Part shown: piece after piece, positions 9,482 to 17,847 of the stretch
How the letters are laid out: every line of letters begins with the position of its first letter
Numbering within the stretch: the first letter of the stretch is position 1
From: Longimicrobiales bacterium
GTDB lineage: Bacteria; Gemmatimonadota; Gemmatimonadetes; Longimicrobiales; Gaopeijiaceae
DNA length: 64,000 bases
Direction: 5' to 3'
NCBI GenBank assembly: GCA_028279425.1
Contig: JANQNV010000323.1
Location: 16,207-80,206 of the forward strand
Program-made: the position numbers and the translations under genes
Notes under the pieces: generated by a model
The model's input: only the letters and a program-made list of their open reading frames with translations
Database searches by the model: none
What the model was told of the DNA's origin: nothing

Positions 9482-11809
9482 ATGAACGCCATGCCCAACG
9501 GGTTCTTCTCTCCGGTCGAACAACGGTTCGTACACAAGTCGGGGGTCACGGAGACCTCGACGCGGATCCCCTACATCGTCGTCGACAACTTTCCCGAACT
9601 GGGCAAGTTGACCGCCCTGCGTTTCCTGGAGTGGGTGGCCGAACACCCGGAGGGGGTCATCAGCCTCCCCACGGGAAAGACGCCCGAACACTTCATCCGG
9701 TGGACTCGGCACCTGCTCGACGGTTGGGACTCCGACGAAGGGCGAGCGATCCGCGAGGAGCACGGGCTCGAGGTCGGCAAGAAACCCCGGCTCGACCGAC
9801 TCCACTTCGTGCAGATCGACGAGTTCTATCCCATCCGGTCGTCACAGGCCAACAGCTTTCACCACTACGTATCGGAGTTCTATATCCGGGGCTTCGGACT
9901 CGATCCCGCCCGGGCGATCCTCATCGATTGCGACGAGATCCCCTTGGCCGGGGGGAAGCACTTCTCCGAGGTGTTCCCCGACAGCAGAGTGGATCTGTCG
10001 TTGCGATACCGTGCGGCTCAGACGGCTATGGAGCGACAACAGCAGGCCTCCATCTTCCTCATCGACGACTGGTGCACGCGGTACGAGCAGAAGATCCGGG
10101 CCCTCGGAGGGATCGGCTTCTTTCTCGGCGGCATCGGCCCCGATGGGCACATCGCCTTCAACACCCGCGGGTCCGACCACTTCTCCACCACCCGGCTGAC
10201 CGAGACGAACTTCGAGACCCAGGCCCAGGCCGCCGGCGACCTCGGGGGGATCGAGGTGTCGAAGAACCGGCTCGTGATCACCATCGGTCTCGACACGATC
10301 ACCCACAACCGGGAGGCCGTGGCCGTGATCTTCGCGGCCGGTGAAGCGAAGGCCGGGGTGGTGAGGGACGCCCTGGAGTCCGAGCCGTCTGTGTTGTATC
10401 CGGCCACCGTCCTGCAGCGTCTGTCCCGCAGCCGGTTCTACATAACCCGGAGCGCCGGTGCGAAGCTGCACGACAGCCTGGAGGCGTACTACCGCGATGG
10501 CCCATGGACCCACGAGAAGACCGAGCGGGCTGTCATCGACCTCTGCAATCAGATCGAAACGTACGGACCGAACGTGAGCCTCGAAGATCTCGAGTCCGAT
10601 CCGTACTGCCGGCTGATCCCCGACGTGTCGCTCGATACGGTGAGGGCGGTGATGGACTCCATCCGAGCGAAGATCGAGCGAGGACTGCGGCTGGAGGAGG
10701 ATCAGACCTTCTACCACACCGGACCGCATCACGACGACATCCAACTGGGGCTGCAGCCCCACATCAATCGCACCCTGCGTGGCACGACCAACCGTTCGCT
10801 GTTTTCGGTGTTGACGTCGGGGTTCACCGCTGTGACCAACGGCTTCATCATGCAGACGCTGGCCTCCACTCGTCGCCTTCTCGACGCGGGCCGAATCGAA
10901 ATGGTGGAGTACCCCAACTTCTTCGAGTCGGGGTACCGCCTGAAGTGGGACAAGGACGTGTACCACTTCCTCATGCATGTGGCGTCGGAGAATCCCGCAG
11001 GCCGGGAGCGAGGCCTCTGCCACCGGGTGGTACGCGCGATCGTCGAGATCTGGCAGGTTCAGAGCAAGGTCGAACTCCGGAGCGCCATCGACGACATCGT
11101 GGCCGAGATCTCGGCGAGCTACGACGGCCAGAAGAACTCGCCCCGGATTCAGAAGCTCAAGGGCATGGTACGCGAGTTCGAGGAGGAACTCGTCTGGGCC
11201 CATTCCGGCGTGCAGGTGAAGAATGTGCGCCACCTTCGGCTCGGCTTCTACACCGGCGACCTGTTCACGGAAGAACCGAGCCGGGCCCGCGACGTGAGGC
11301 CCATCCTCGAGGAGTTCCGGAGGGAGCAGCCCACGGTCATCAGCCTGGCCCTCGACCCTGAGGGGAGTGGCCCTGATACCCACTACAAGGTGCTCCAGGC
11401 CATCGCCGATGCGGTGCGGCTGTGGAGGGAGGAGGCCGACCTCACGCACCTCCGTATCTGGGGATACCGCAACGTCTGGTTTCGATTCGCACCAAGCGAC
11501 GCCAATGTGATCGTGCCGGTGAGCCTGAACGCCATGGACGTACTCGACAAGTCGTTCAGCGACTGCTATCTGAGCCAGGTCGAAGCCCCGTTTCCGAGCT
11601 ACGAGCACGACGGCAAGTTCAGTACGCTGGCCAAGCGGATCTGGGTCGAGCAACTCCAGACGATCCAGTCACTCCTGGGCAAGGAGTTCTTCTACGCCAG
11701 CGAAAACGCCCGCATTCGCGCGAGTCACGGGCTCATCTTCTTCAAGGAGATGAACGTCGACGAGTTTCTCAGCCAGGCGCGCGAGTTGGAGAAGGCGACC
11801 GAGGGTTGA
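9482..11809 (+). CDS. glucosamine-6-phosphate deaminase-like protein fused to PIG-L/LmbE-like domain
   Basis: A 775-residue protein. The first half is NagB-like, with 'GGIGPDGHIAFNTRGSDHFS' around residue 215-235 matching the NagB catalytic 'DGHIAFNEP' loop, and 'GLDTITHNREAVAVIFAAG' resembling the substrate-release helix. The second half has 'HTGPHHDDIQLG' near residue 412, the metal-binding motif of PIG-L/LmbE N-deacetylases. Similar two-domain proteins are known in Bacteroidetes-type genomes. The family role is amino-sugar catabolism: deamination of GlcN-6-P and possibly deacetylation. The ATG at 9482 was chosen because the frame upstream to 9347 has no homology-like sequence and overlaps the divergent receptor start. 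The next gene begins 5 nt after the stop. Confidence 0.8.
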   Translation: MNAMPNGFFSPVEQRFVHKSGVTETSTRIPYIVVDNFPELGKLTALRFLEWVAEHPEGVISLPTGKTPEHFIRWTRHLLDGWDSDEGRAIREEHGLEVGKKPRLDRLHFVQIDEFYPIRSSQANSFHHYVSEFYIRGFGLDPARAILIDCDEIPLAGGKHFSEVFPDSRVDLSLRYRAAQTAMERQQQASIFLIDDWCTRYEQKIRALGGIGFFLGGIGPDGHIAFNTRGSDHFSTTRLTETNFETQAQAAGDLGGIEVSKNRLVITIGLDTITHNREAVAVIFAAGEAKAGVVRDALESEPSVLYPATVLQRLSRSRFYITRSAGAKLHDSLEAYYRDGPWTHEKTERAVIDLCNQIETYGPNVSLEDLESDPYCRLIPDVSLDTVRAVMDSIRAKIERGLRLEEDQTFYHTGPHHDDIQLGLQPHINRTLRGTTNRSLFSVLTSGFTAVTNGFIMQTLASTRRLLDAGRIEMVEYPNFFESGYRLKWDKDVYHFLMHVASENPAGRERGLCHRVVRAIVEIWQVQSKVELRSAIDDIVAEISASYDGQKNSPRIQKLKGMVREFEEELVWAHSGVQVKNVRHLRLGFYTGDLFTEEPSRARDVRPILEEFRREQPTVISLALDPEGSGPDTHYKVLQAIADAVRLWREEADLTHLRIWGYRNVWFRFAPSDANVIVPVSLNAMDVLDKSFSDCYLSQVEAPFPSYEHDGKFSTLAKRIWVEQLQTIQSLLGKEFFYASENARIRASHGLIFFKEMNVDEFLSQARELEKATEG

Positions 11810-11814
11810 GTCAC

Positions 11815-12375
11815 ATGGACACCGCCCCCCGCTACGATGTCGTGTCGCGCCTCTTCCACTGGACGGTGGCCGTCCTCGTGCTCGTCACGATCCCGGTCGG
11901 GATCGCGATGACGAGCCTGGGTTTCGCCTCGATCCGCGACGCCCTCTACGTCACCCACAAGAGCCTCGGGGTCGTGATCCTCGTGCTCGTGACGTTGCGC
12001 CTGGTGTGGCGGCTCCTGCGCTCGGCTCCCGCCCTCCCCGAAGCGGTGTCGGTAGGGGAGCGCCGCGCGGCGCGCGTCGGCCACGCGCTGCTCTACGGCC
12101 TCCTGTTGGCGATGGCCGTCACCGGGTACGCGCGTACCGCTGGGGGCGGCTTTCCCGTGGAGATTCTCGATGCGCTCGGGCTCGGACCCTTCGTCCCGGA
12201 AACGGAATCGGCCGACACCCTCTCCGTGGTGCACGCCTTCGGGGCCTGGCTCACGGTCGCGCTGATCGCCGGCCACGTGGCGATGGTCGTGCGCACTCAT
12301 CTCTGGGGAGGGGCGCGAGTACTTCGGCGGATGTGGCCTCCGATTGGCGGGGGCACCGGAGAGCAGGACGCGTAG
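11815..12375 (+). CDS. cytochrome b561-type membrane protein
   Basis: A 186-residue integral membrane protein with four predicted helices (about residues 15-35, 48-70, 90-108 and 142-165). It matches the bacterial cytochrome b561 / nickel-dependent hydrogenase b-type subunit fold. Candidate heme ligands are His in 'RLFHWTVAVLV', 'VTHKSLGVV', 'VVHAFGAWL' and 'AGHVAMVVRTH', the expected four-histidine pattern. Such proteins pass electrons from quinol to periplasmic acceptors or superoxide. The ATG at 11815 opens directly into the conserved 'YDVVSRLFHW' start. It lies 5 nt downstream of the NagB/PIG-L gene. Confidence 0.87.
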   Translation: MDTAPRYDVVSRLFHWTVAVLVLVTIPVGIAMTSLGFASIRDALYVTHKSLGVVILVLVTLRLVWRLLRSAPALPEAVSVGERRAARVGHALLYGLLLAMAVTGYARTAGGGFPVEILDALGLGPFVPETESADTLSVVHAFGAWLTVALIAGHVAMVVRTHLWGGARVLRRMWPPIGGGTGEQDA

Positions 12376-12399
12376 CAAGTACAAACCTTCAAAGGAGCA

Positions 12400-12765
12400 A
12401 TGATGATCAAACTGATCATGTGTCTACGTCGCCGTGAGGGGATGAGCCGTGACGATTTCACGGACTACTGGCAAAACAGCCACGGCCCGTTCTTCATGGA
12501 GAATGCATCCGTCATGAGGGCCAGGCGGTACGTCCAGTCTCAAACGCTGGATAGTCCACTCAATGCCGGAATGCGCGAGTCGAGAGGTCTGGCAGAAGAG
12601 TTCGACGGTGTGGCTGAAGTCTGGTTCGAAAGCGAAGAGGACCTGATGGCCGCCATGGGTTCGGCAGGTATGGCAGAGCTGGGTCCCAAGCTCGTGGCAG
12701 ACGAAAACAACTTCATCGATCACTCGAGATCGTGTGCCTTCATCGTGAAGGAGGTCGAGTTCTAG
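12400..12765 (+). CDS. EthD-domain protein
   Basis: A 121-residue soluble protein. The start 'MIKLIMCLRRREGMSRDDFTDYW' followed by 'NSHGP' is the hallmark of the EthD family of dimeric alpha+beta barrel proteins. Some members participate in ether degradation or polyketide-like modifications; most are uncharacterised. A clear Shine-Dalgarno (AAAGGAGC) lies 5-8 nt before the ATG at 12400; a second ATG at 12403 is equally possible. Its codon usage is visibly less GC-rich than its neighbours, with many A/T third positions, which hints at acquisition from elsewhere. Confidence 0.85.
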   Translation: MMIKLIMCLRRREGMSRDDFTDYWQNSHGPFFMENASVMRARRYVQSQTLDSPLNAGMRESRGLAEEFDGVAEVWFESEEDLMAAMGSAGMAELGPKLVADENNFIDHSRSCAFIVKEVEF

Positions 12766-12851
12766 CGAGGCTCCCTCGTAGGTGAGCCGCGAACAATCCG
12801 GACGGCCCGGGTGTCTGCTGATTGTCCCGTCCCCCTCTCGCGCGAACTCGT

Positions 12852-15623
12852 ATGTCCCGCATCCCCCACCTTCGCGCGGTCGCTCTGGCCTCGACCGCGC
12901 TCGCCCTCTGGGCTGCGCCGTTCGCTGGAGGCGTTCGCGCGCAGGAGTCGGAGGGGGACGCCGGCACGGTTGTCGGTCGCCCGGCACCCGTCGCGGTGCT
13001 CATGCGCTCGAACGGCGACGCGGAGGTCGACATCGACGGGCGTCTCGATGAGGCGGTCTGGGCCGAGGCGCCGGCCCTGACGGGCTTCACGCAGGGCGAA
13101 CCCGTCGAAGGTATTCCCGCCGAACACGACACCGACGTCCGCATCGTCTTCACCGAAGACGCCATCCTCGTCGCGGCTCGGATGTGGGACGCCCGCCCGG
13201 AGGAGATCGGCACACAGCTCTACCGCCGCGACGGCTTCGGCGCCGCCGACTGGATCATGGTCGGGTTCGACACCGACCTCGATCGGCGCACGGGCTACGT
13301 CTTCCAGCTCAGCGCCGCCGGTGTGCAGGGCGACGAGTATCTCTTCGACGATCTCGAGTCCGATCGGGCGTGGAACGCCGTCTGGATCTCTGCCGTACAG
13401 CGCGACGAACAGGGGTGGACGGCGGAGCTGCGGATCCCCCTCTCGCAGCTTCGCTACGAGGCGGCGCCGGGGGCACAATCGTGGGGCGTGAACATTGCTC
13501 GGCGCAGGATCGCGAACAACGAGACCTCCTACTACTCGCTGAGATCGCGCACGCAGGCAGGGGTCGTGAGCCAGTTCGGCCAGCTCGACGGCGTCGTCCT
13601 CGAGCGTCCGGTGCGTCGCATCGAAGCGCGACCCTACATCCTCTCGAGCCTCGAGCGGGCCCCCGCGGAGGCCGGGAATCCCTTCTTCGATGGGTCGGCG
13701 GGAGGGGCGCGCGTCGGGACGGACCTGCGCTTCGGCATCGGGAGTGCCTTCACCCTCGACGCCACCCTGAATCCGGACTTCGGCCAGGTCGAGTCCGATC
13801 CCGCCCAGATCAACCTCTCGGCCTTCGAACTCTTCTTTCCCGAACAACGCCCGTTCTTCGTGCAGGACGCGAATCTACTGGGCTTCGAGCTCTCTGGTCG
13901 CAACAACTCGCTCTTCTATTCGAGGCGGATCGGTCGGCGGCCTTCGGGGGGATCGCTGGCGGGAGCGGACTTCGAGGACGAGCCCACGAACGCCACGATC
14001 CTCGGTGCGGCCAAGCTCACGGGGCGGACCTCGGGCGGACTCTCCGTGGGCGCCCTCTTCGCGGCCACCGCCGATGAACGCGGGGAGGCGTTCTTCGCCG
14101 ACGACCAGAGCTTCGAGAGCTACCCGGTCGAACCTGCGGCCCAGCACGGCGTCGTGCGGGTGCAGCAGGACTTCAATGGGGGGGCATCTCAGGTCAATGC
14201 GATCGTGACTGGGATGCGCCGGGGCCTTCCGGGAGACGGCTCCTTCGATCGACTCCCCTCGAGTGCCTTCAGCGGCGGGGCCGCCTTCGAGCACCAGTGG
14301 AACGACCGGACCTGGGCGCTTATCGGGCGGGTCGCGGGAAGCAACGTGCGAGGCGACTCGACGGCGATGATTCGCCTCCAGCGGGCGAGCAACCACTTCT
14401 GGCAACGGCCCGATGCGACGCGAGAGGAGATGGACTCCACGGCCACGTCGATGAGCGGTGCCGAGTGGCGACTCCAGCTCGACAAGCGTCGGGGACAGCA
14501 TTGGACGGGGGGGATCTGGGCCGGGCAGGTGACCCACGGCTTCGAAATCAACGACCTCGGGTTCTCGCGAAACCGTGAGCGGCTCGACCTCGGCGCCCGA
14601 ATCCAGTACCGCGAGATCCAACCGGTAGGGCCCATCCAGGAGTACGGCTTCAACCTGTGGAACTTCCACAACTGGAGCCACGAGGCGCTCGACGATGCGG
14701 GCTCGATCGACTCGTGGCGCCGAGCGTACACGAATGGCCGCGTCAACTTCGGAGCCAACGCCACCTTTCTGAATCAGTGGGGGGTGGAGCTCGAGTCCCG
14801 CTGGGTCGGGACCCGGTACTCCCGTTCCGAGACGCGGGGCGGTCCCGTCATGGTCGACCCTGGCGAGCTCGCGTACCAGCTGCGCTTCAACAGCGACCGA
14901 CGCAAGTCGATCAACGTCGAAGGGGGAATGGAATACGTCAGGGGTGACCAGGATTCGGGGAACCGCTTGTCCCTCAACGCGGGTCTGGAGCTTCGACCGA
15001 CGCCGGCCGTCGAGATCCAGTTGAACCCCTCGTGGACTCAGGAGCGCGACGCGGCGCAGTACGTGACCCAGACGGGCACCCTCCCCTTCGAGCCGACCTT
15101 CGGGCGCCGCTATCTGTTCGGCGAACTCGAGCGCCGCACGCTCGCGATGGAGACGCGCGTCGACGTCACCTTCAGCCCGACGCTCACCTTCCAGCTCTTC
15201 GCGCAGCCCTTCATCTCGACCGGCGACTACCTGCAGTACCGGCAGCTGGCCGCTCCGGGGAGCTTCGCCTTCGTCGATTTCGAGCCTGGACTCGCGACCG
15301 CGGGGCCCGAGGGCCAGATCGGATGCCTCGGGGGCTCGGTTTGCCGTACGGGAGATGGCCGGCAGCACTTCGACCTCGATTTCGACGGCGTGACCGACTG
15401 GTCGATCGCCGATCAGGACTTCAACTTCCGCTCGCTGCTGGGCAATGCCGTCCTCCGGTGGGAGTACCGCCCCGGTTCGACGATCTTCTTCGTCTGGCAG
15501 CGTCAGCAGCAGCTCGAGGTCAACATCGGTGACTTCGACGTCGGCCGGGACCTCGACGCCCTTTTCGCGGCCCCCGCCCAGAACGTCTTCATCATCAAGT
15601 TCGACCTCTGGCTGGGGCTCTGA
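12852..15623 (+). CDS. DUF5916 outer-membrane protein with N-terminal CBM9-like domain
   Basis: A 923-residue secreted protein with a signal peptide ending near 'GGVRAQ'. The first 200 or so residues form a carbohydrate-binding-family-9-like sandwich ('EVDIDGRLDEAVWAEAP', 'DVRIVFTEDAILVAARMWD', then 'WTAELRIPLSQLRY'). The rest, from 'LNPDFGQVESDPAQINLSAFELFFPEQRPFF' onward, is the DUF5916 beta-barrel-like domain. It closes with amphipathic strands such as 'NVFIIKFDLWLGL'. The combination is common and unexplained in Gemmatimonadota and Bacteroidetes and is thought to be outer-membrane localised. The ATG at 12852 was chosen as it begins the signal peptide. Confidence 0.85.
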   Translation: MSRIPHLRAVALASTALALWAAPFAGGVRAQESEGDAGTVVGRPAPVAVLMRSNGDAEVDIDGRLDEAVWAEAPALTGFTQGEPVEGIPAEHDTDVRIVFTEDAILVAARMWDARPEEIGTQLYRRDGFGAADWIMVGFDTDLDRRTGYVFQLSAAGVQGDEYLFDDLESDRAWNAVWISAVQRDEQGWTAELRIPLSQLRYEAAPGAQSWGVNIARRRIANNETSYYSLRSRTQAGVVSQFGQLDGVVLERPVRRIEARPYILSSLERAPAEAGNPFFDGSAGGARVGTDLRFGIGSAFTLDATLNPDFGQVESDPAQINLSAFELFFPEQRPFFVQDANLLGFELSGRNNSLFYSRRIGRRPSGGSLAGADFEDEPTNATILGAAKLTGRTSGGLSVGALFAATADERGEAFFADDQSFESYPVEPAAQHGVVRVQQDFNGGASQVNAIVTGMRRGLPGDGSFDRLPSSAFSGGAAFEHQWNDRTWALIGRVAGSNVRGDSTAMIRLQRASNHFWQRPDATREEMDSTATSMSGAEWRLQLDKRRGQHWTGGIWAGQVTHGFEINDLGFSRNRERLDLGARIQYREIQPVGPIQEYGFNLWNFHNWSHEALDDAGSIDSWRRAYTNGRVNFGANATFLNQWGVELESRWVGTRYSRSETRGGPVMVDPGELAYQLRFNSDRRKSINVEGGMEYVRGDQDSGNRLSLNAGLELRPTPAVEIQLNPSWTQERDAAQYVTQTGTLPFEPTFGRRYLFGELERRTLAMETRVDVTFSPTLTFQLFAQPFISTGDYLQYRQLAAPGSFAFVDFEPGLATAGPEGQIGCLGGSVCRTGDGRQHFDLDFDGVTDWSIADQDFNFRSLLGNAVLRWEYRPGSTIFFVWQRQQQLEVNIGDFDVGRDLDALFAAPAQNVFIIKFDLWLGL

Positions 15624-15678
15624 CCTCTGTCGTATCACGCTTGGTTGCGACGATCGCGGCGCTCACGCGCACGATCAG

Positions 15679-16206
15679 CTACCCCGACAGCCGGACGGCA
15701 AGGCCCACTTGCAGTTGCGCGATGGCGCCGTAGTCTCGCGCGCCTTCGGTCGGGAGCCCGGCAAAGGTCTCGACGATCAGCCGAGCCATCGGCTCCAGCC
15801 GCTCCCGGAGTTCCCGGCCGTACGAGATCTGCAGATGGATGCCAAAGCCCGTTCCGGGCGCGCTGGACGCTTCGATGAGCCTCAGGTAGCTGGCCCCAGC
15901 GCCGAATCGGAGGCGCCCCGCCAGCGACGCCGGCACGGACCACGTCAGCCCTCCCCGGACCCTCACGAAGTCGTGCGATCGTGTCCGGCGCGCCGAGCCG
16001 CAGGGCGGCATCTCACAGGGCGGCGTGCGAACGATGTACTCGACGCGGTCCGCGGCCTGGTCGACCGAGATCCACGGCGACACGGAGGGCGTCTCGTCCA
16101 GGGTGATGGCTAGACCGAAGCCGCTCGGCCAATCGAAACTGCTGCCTCCGCCGTGGGTGAGGCCCCAGCCGGCATCGACGAGTTGCGCGCGAAGCTCCGA
16201 GCGCAC
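15679..16206 (-). CDS. hypothetical beta-strand-rich protein, possibly 5'-truncated
   Basis: A 175-residue product rich in alternating strands ('DFVRVRGGLTWSV', 'GRLRFGAGASYLRLIE', 'GFGIHLQISYGRELRE'). This suggests a small outer-membrane barrel. No signal peptide is present: the first residues, 'MRSELRAQLVDAGWGLTHGG', look like mature-protein sequence. An in-frame TAG lies only about ten codons upstream, so no longer start is available. It may be a 5'-truncated remnant or be mis-started. A Cys pair (PPCEMPPC) lies in the middle. No family is recognised. Confidence 0.45.
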   Translation of the reverse strand: MRSELRAQLVDAGWGLTHGGGSSFDWPSGFGLAITLDETPSVSPWISVDQAADRVEYIVRTPPCEMPPCGSARRTRSHDFVRVRGGLTWSVPASLAGRLRFGAGASYLRLIEASSAPGTGFGIHLQISYGRELRERLEPMARLIVETFAGLPTEGARDYGAIAQLQVGLAVRLSG

Positions 16207-16235
16207 ATCGCTACTTCGCAGCCTATCCTACAGCA

Positions 16236-17078
16236 CTACTCCGTTGCCGGAAAGAGTGCCGCGAGCGTGGATCCGAGGGCGGTGCCGACCGCCTCGGCCC
16301 GGATCCGGGCCTCTCCGTAGAGCGAGATCCAGATGCCGAGGTGCCACGCTGGTCCTGAGCCCTCGAGTTCGACGAATGCCAGACCGTCGCCGTAGTCCGG
16401 GATGGTCGTGGCGAAGTGGCGAGGTGCGCGGTTCAGGAGAACGGCGCCTGCGAGGTCGAGCCCCCCGAGACGAAGCGTGACGGGGGCGTCGGCCGCGAGG
16501 CGGTCGGCGTCGGGCACGGCGAGACCGGCGTCGCCGAACAGCCGGTCCCACACTTCTTCACGTGTGCCCGACACCTCGTGGCGGCGCCAAACGTTCTCGC
16601 GCGGGGCACCCCAGTGATGCTCCACGTAGTGCTTCAGATTCATCAGGAAGTAGGTCCAGCCGCCGTCGACGCCGTCGTAGTAGTCGTCCCACGACGCTTC
16701 GGGGCCGAACCCGGACTGCACCAGTCGCACGACGGTCCCGCCCTCGGCGGGCTCGAGATGGAAGTCGACCGTCATGCGTCGACCACTTCCGTGATCCTCC
16801 ACCCACCCCAACCGTCGGTGTTCGTCGAAGGCCGCCAGAGGCGCCTCGCCCTCCATTCCCGGTCCGAACGAAAGCCAGATACGGCCCGCGTCTTCGGTGC
16901 CGGTCCCCGGTGTGATCCGCGCATCGAGGGTGAACCAGCGGGCCATCTCCTTGCCGTCCGAGATGGCCTTCCAGACGGTCTCGATCGGTGCGTCGACCCG
17001 AATGGCCTTCTCGAGCGGAGGGCGGGTGTCGGTCGTGGGAGCGTCGGGCCTGGCCTGGGTCGTGTCGTCGGGAGTCAT
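16236..17078 (-). CDS. AHSA1/SRPBCC-domain protein (two START-like units)
   Basis: A 280-residue cytosolic protein. The first unit (about residues 22-160) carries the AHSA1-type pattern 'KAIRVDAPIETVWKAISDGKEMARWF' and 'GGTVVRLVQSGFG...WDDYYDGVDGGWTYFL'. The second half repeats a weaker START-like fold. Such proteins bind hydrophobic ligands and are very often encoded beside a small ArsR-type repressor, as here: the ArsR-like gene's stop is 7 nt upstream of this start. Expression is therefore probably controlled by that regulator. Confidence 0.85.
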   Translation of the reverse strand: MTPDDTTQARPDAPTTDTRPPLEKAIRVDAPIETVWKAISDGKEMARWFTLDARITPGTGTEDAGRIWLSFGPGMEGEAPLAAFDEHRRLGWVEDHGSGRRMTVDFHLEPAEGGTVVRLVQSGFGPEASWDDYYDGVDGGWTYFLMNLKHYVEHHWGAPRENVWRRHEVSGTREEVWDRLFGDAGLAVPDADRLAADAPVTLRLGGLDLAGAVLLNRAPRHFATTIPDYGDGLAFVELEGSGPAWHLGIWISLYGEARIRAEAVGTALGSTLAALFPATE

Positions 17079-17085
17079 GGGCGTT

Positions 17086-17697
17086 CTACTCGTCGGTTGG
17101 AATCGTCAGTGGATGCGGAGTCGGCGCGTCGGGATGAACGCCGATCTGGAGGCGGTAGCTTCGCCCGGTGGCCGCTTCGGGGTCGTGGTGTCGAGCCACC
17201 AGGGTCGCGATGGCCTCGGTGAGTTCTTCGGCGAAGCGGTTCTGGGCGGCGGGTGAGCCGAAGCGCACCTCCGACACCAGCGACAGGGTGGCCAGTCGCT
17301 TTCCTGCCTCGTCGGCCTTCTGACGCAGATCGGCCACGGACTCGACCGTATGCATCGCCTGGGCGATGAGATGCAGGCTCGAGAAGCGGTCGGCGATCTC
17401 GGCGGCATTCGATGCCAATAGCCCCAGCGCCTCCGGAACGACCAGATAGCTCCGGGCCGTGGCGCGAACGATCCGCTCCGTGCAGTTGCCTTTGCGGCGG
17501 TCCTCGACGTGCTCCAGCACGCCGGCCTTCTCCAGCTCGCGCACATGGTAGGCCACGCGCTGCCGGGGCAGATCGAGGTCCCGCGCCACGGAGGCGGCCG
17601 AGCCCGGTTCGCGCAGTACGTGAAGGATCCGCGTACGCAGGGGATCGAGGACGGTCCGCGCGGCCTCGGGATCTCGGAGCAGGGCGACGTGATTCAT
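17086..17697 (-). CDS. ArsR-family winged-helix regulator
   Basis: A 203-residue regulator with an N-terminal winged helix-turn-helix. 'RTRILHVLREPGSAASVARDL' is followed by the recognition helix 'PRQRVAYHVRELEKAGV' and the wing 'EHVEDRRKGNCTERIV' (residues about 20-75). The C-terminal half is helical and lacks an obvious metal site; a single Cys sits in the wing. Paired genes of this type usually repress a neighbouring AHSA1 gene, here 7 nt downstream. A perfect inverted repeat and a TTGACA hexamer lie just upstream of the start. Confidence 0.85.
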   Translation of the reverse strand: MNHVALLRDPEAARTVLDPLRTRILHVLREPGSAASVARDLDLPRQRVAYHVRELEKAGVLEHVEDRRKGNCTERIVRATARSYLVVPEALGLLASNAAEIADRFSSLHLIAQAMHTVESVADLRQKADEAGKRLATLSLVSEVRFGSPAAQNRFAEELTEAIATLVARHHDPEAATGRSYRLQIGVHPDAPTPHPLTIPTDE

Positions 17698-17703
17698 GGA
17701 CGC

Positions 17704-17748
17704 ACGATGCTACCGACGTACTCAAGTGTCAAGACAAGCAAAGTTGTC
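17704..17748 (-). promoter_or_regulatory. candidate promoter and operator of the ArsR-AHSA1 operon
   Basis: A perfect inverted repeat GACAA-N6-TTGTC occupies 17733-17748. Immediately beside it, on the minus strand, is a consensus -35 hexamer TTGACA (17732-17727). A weak -10 candidate (CATCGT, 17709-17704) follows at 17-nt spacing. The predicted transcript would begin almost at the ATG at 17697, so the mRNA may be leaderless. The repeat placement next to the -35 is suitable for autorepression. The surrounding bases are clearly more AT-rich than the neighbourhood. Confidence 0.5.
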
Positions 17749-17847
17749 GGTAACAGAGATGAGCGCCTTCGTGGCTCCGAGGTGTACGTCAGTTGCGTTT
17801 GGGATTCCGGGTCGGCCGGCGAGGGCCGGCGGGGTGTCTCCGGTCGG

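Noticed and set aside
12766..12778. Hairpin CGAGG-CTC-CCTCG after the EthD gene
   Set aside because: Only 5 bp with a 3-nt loop and no T-tract; not enough for a terminator call.
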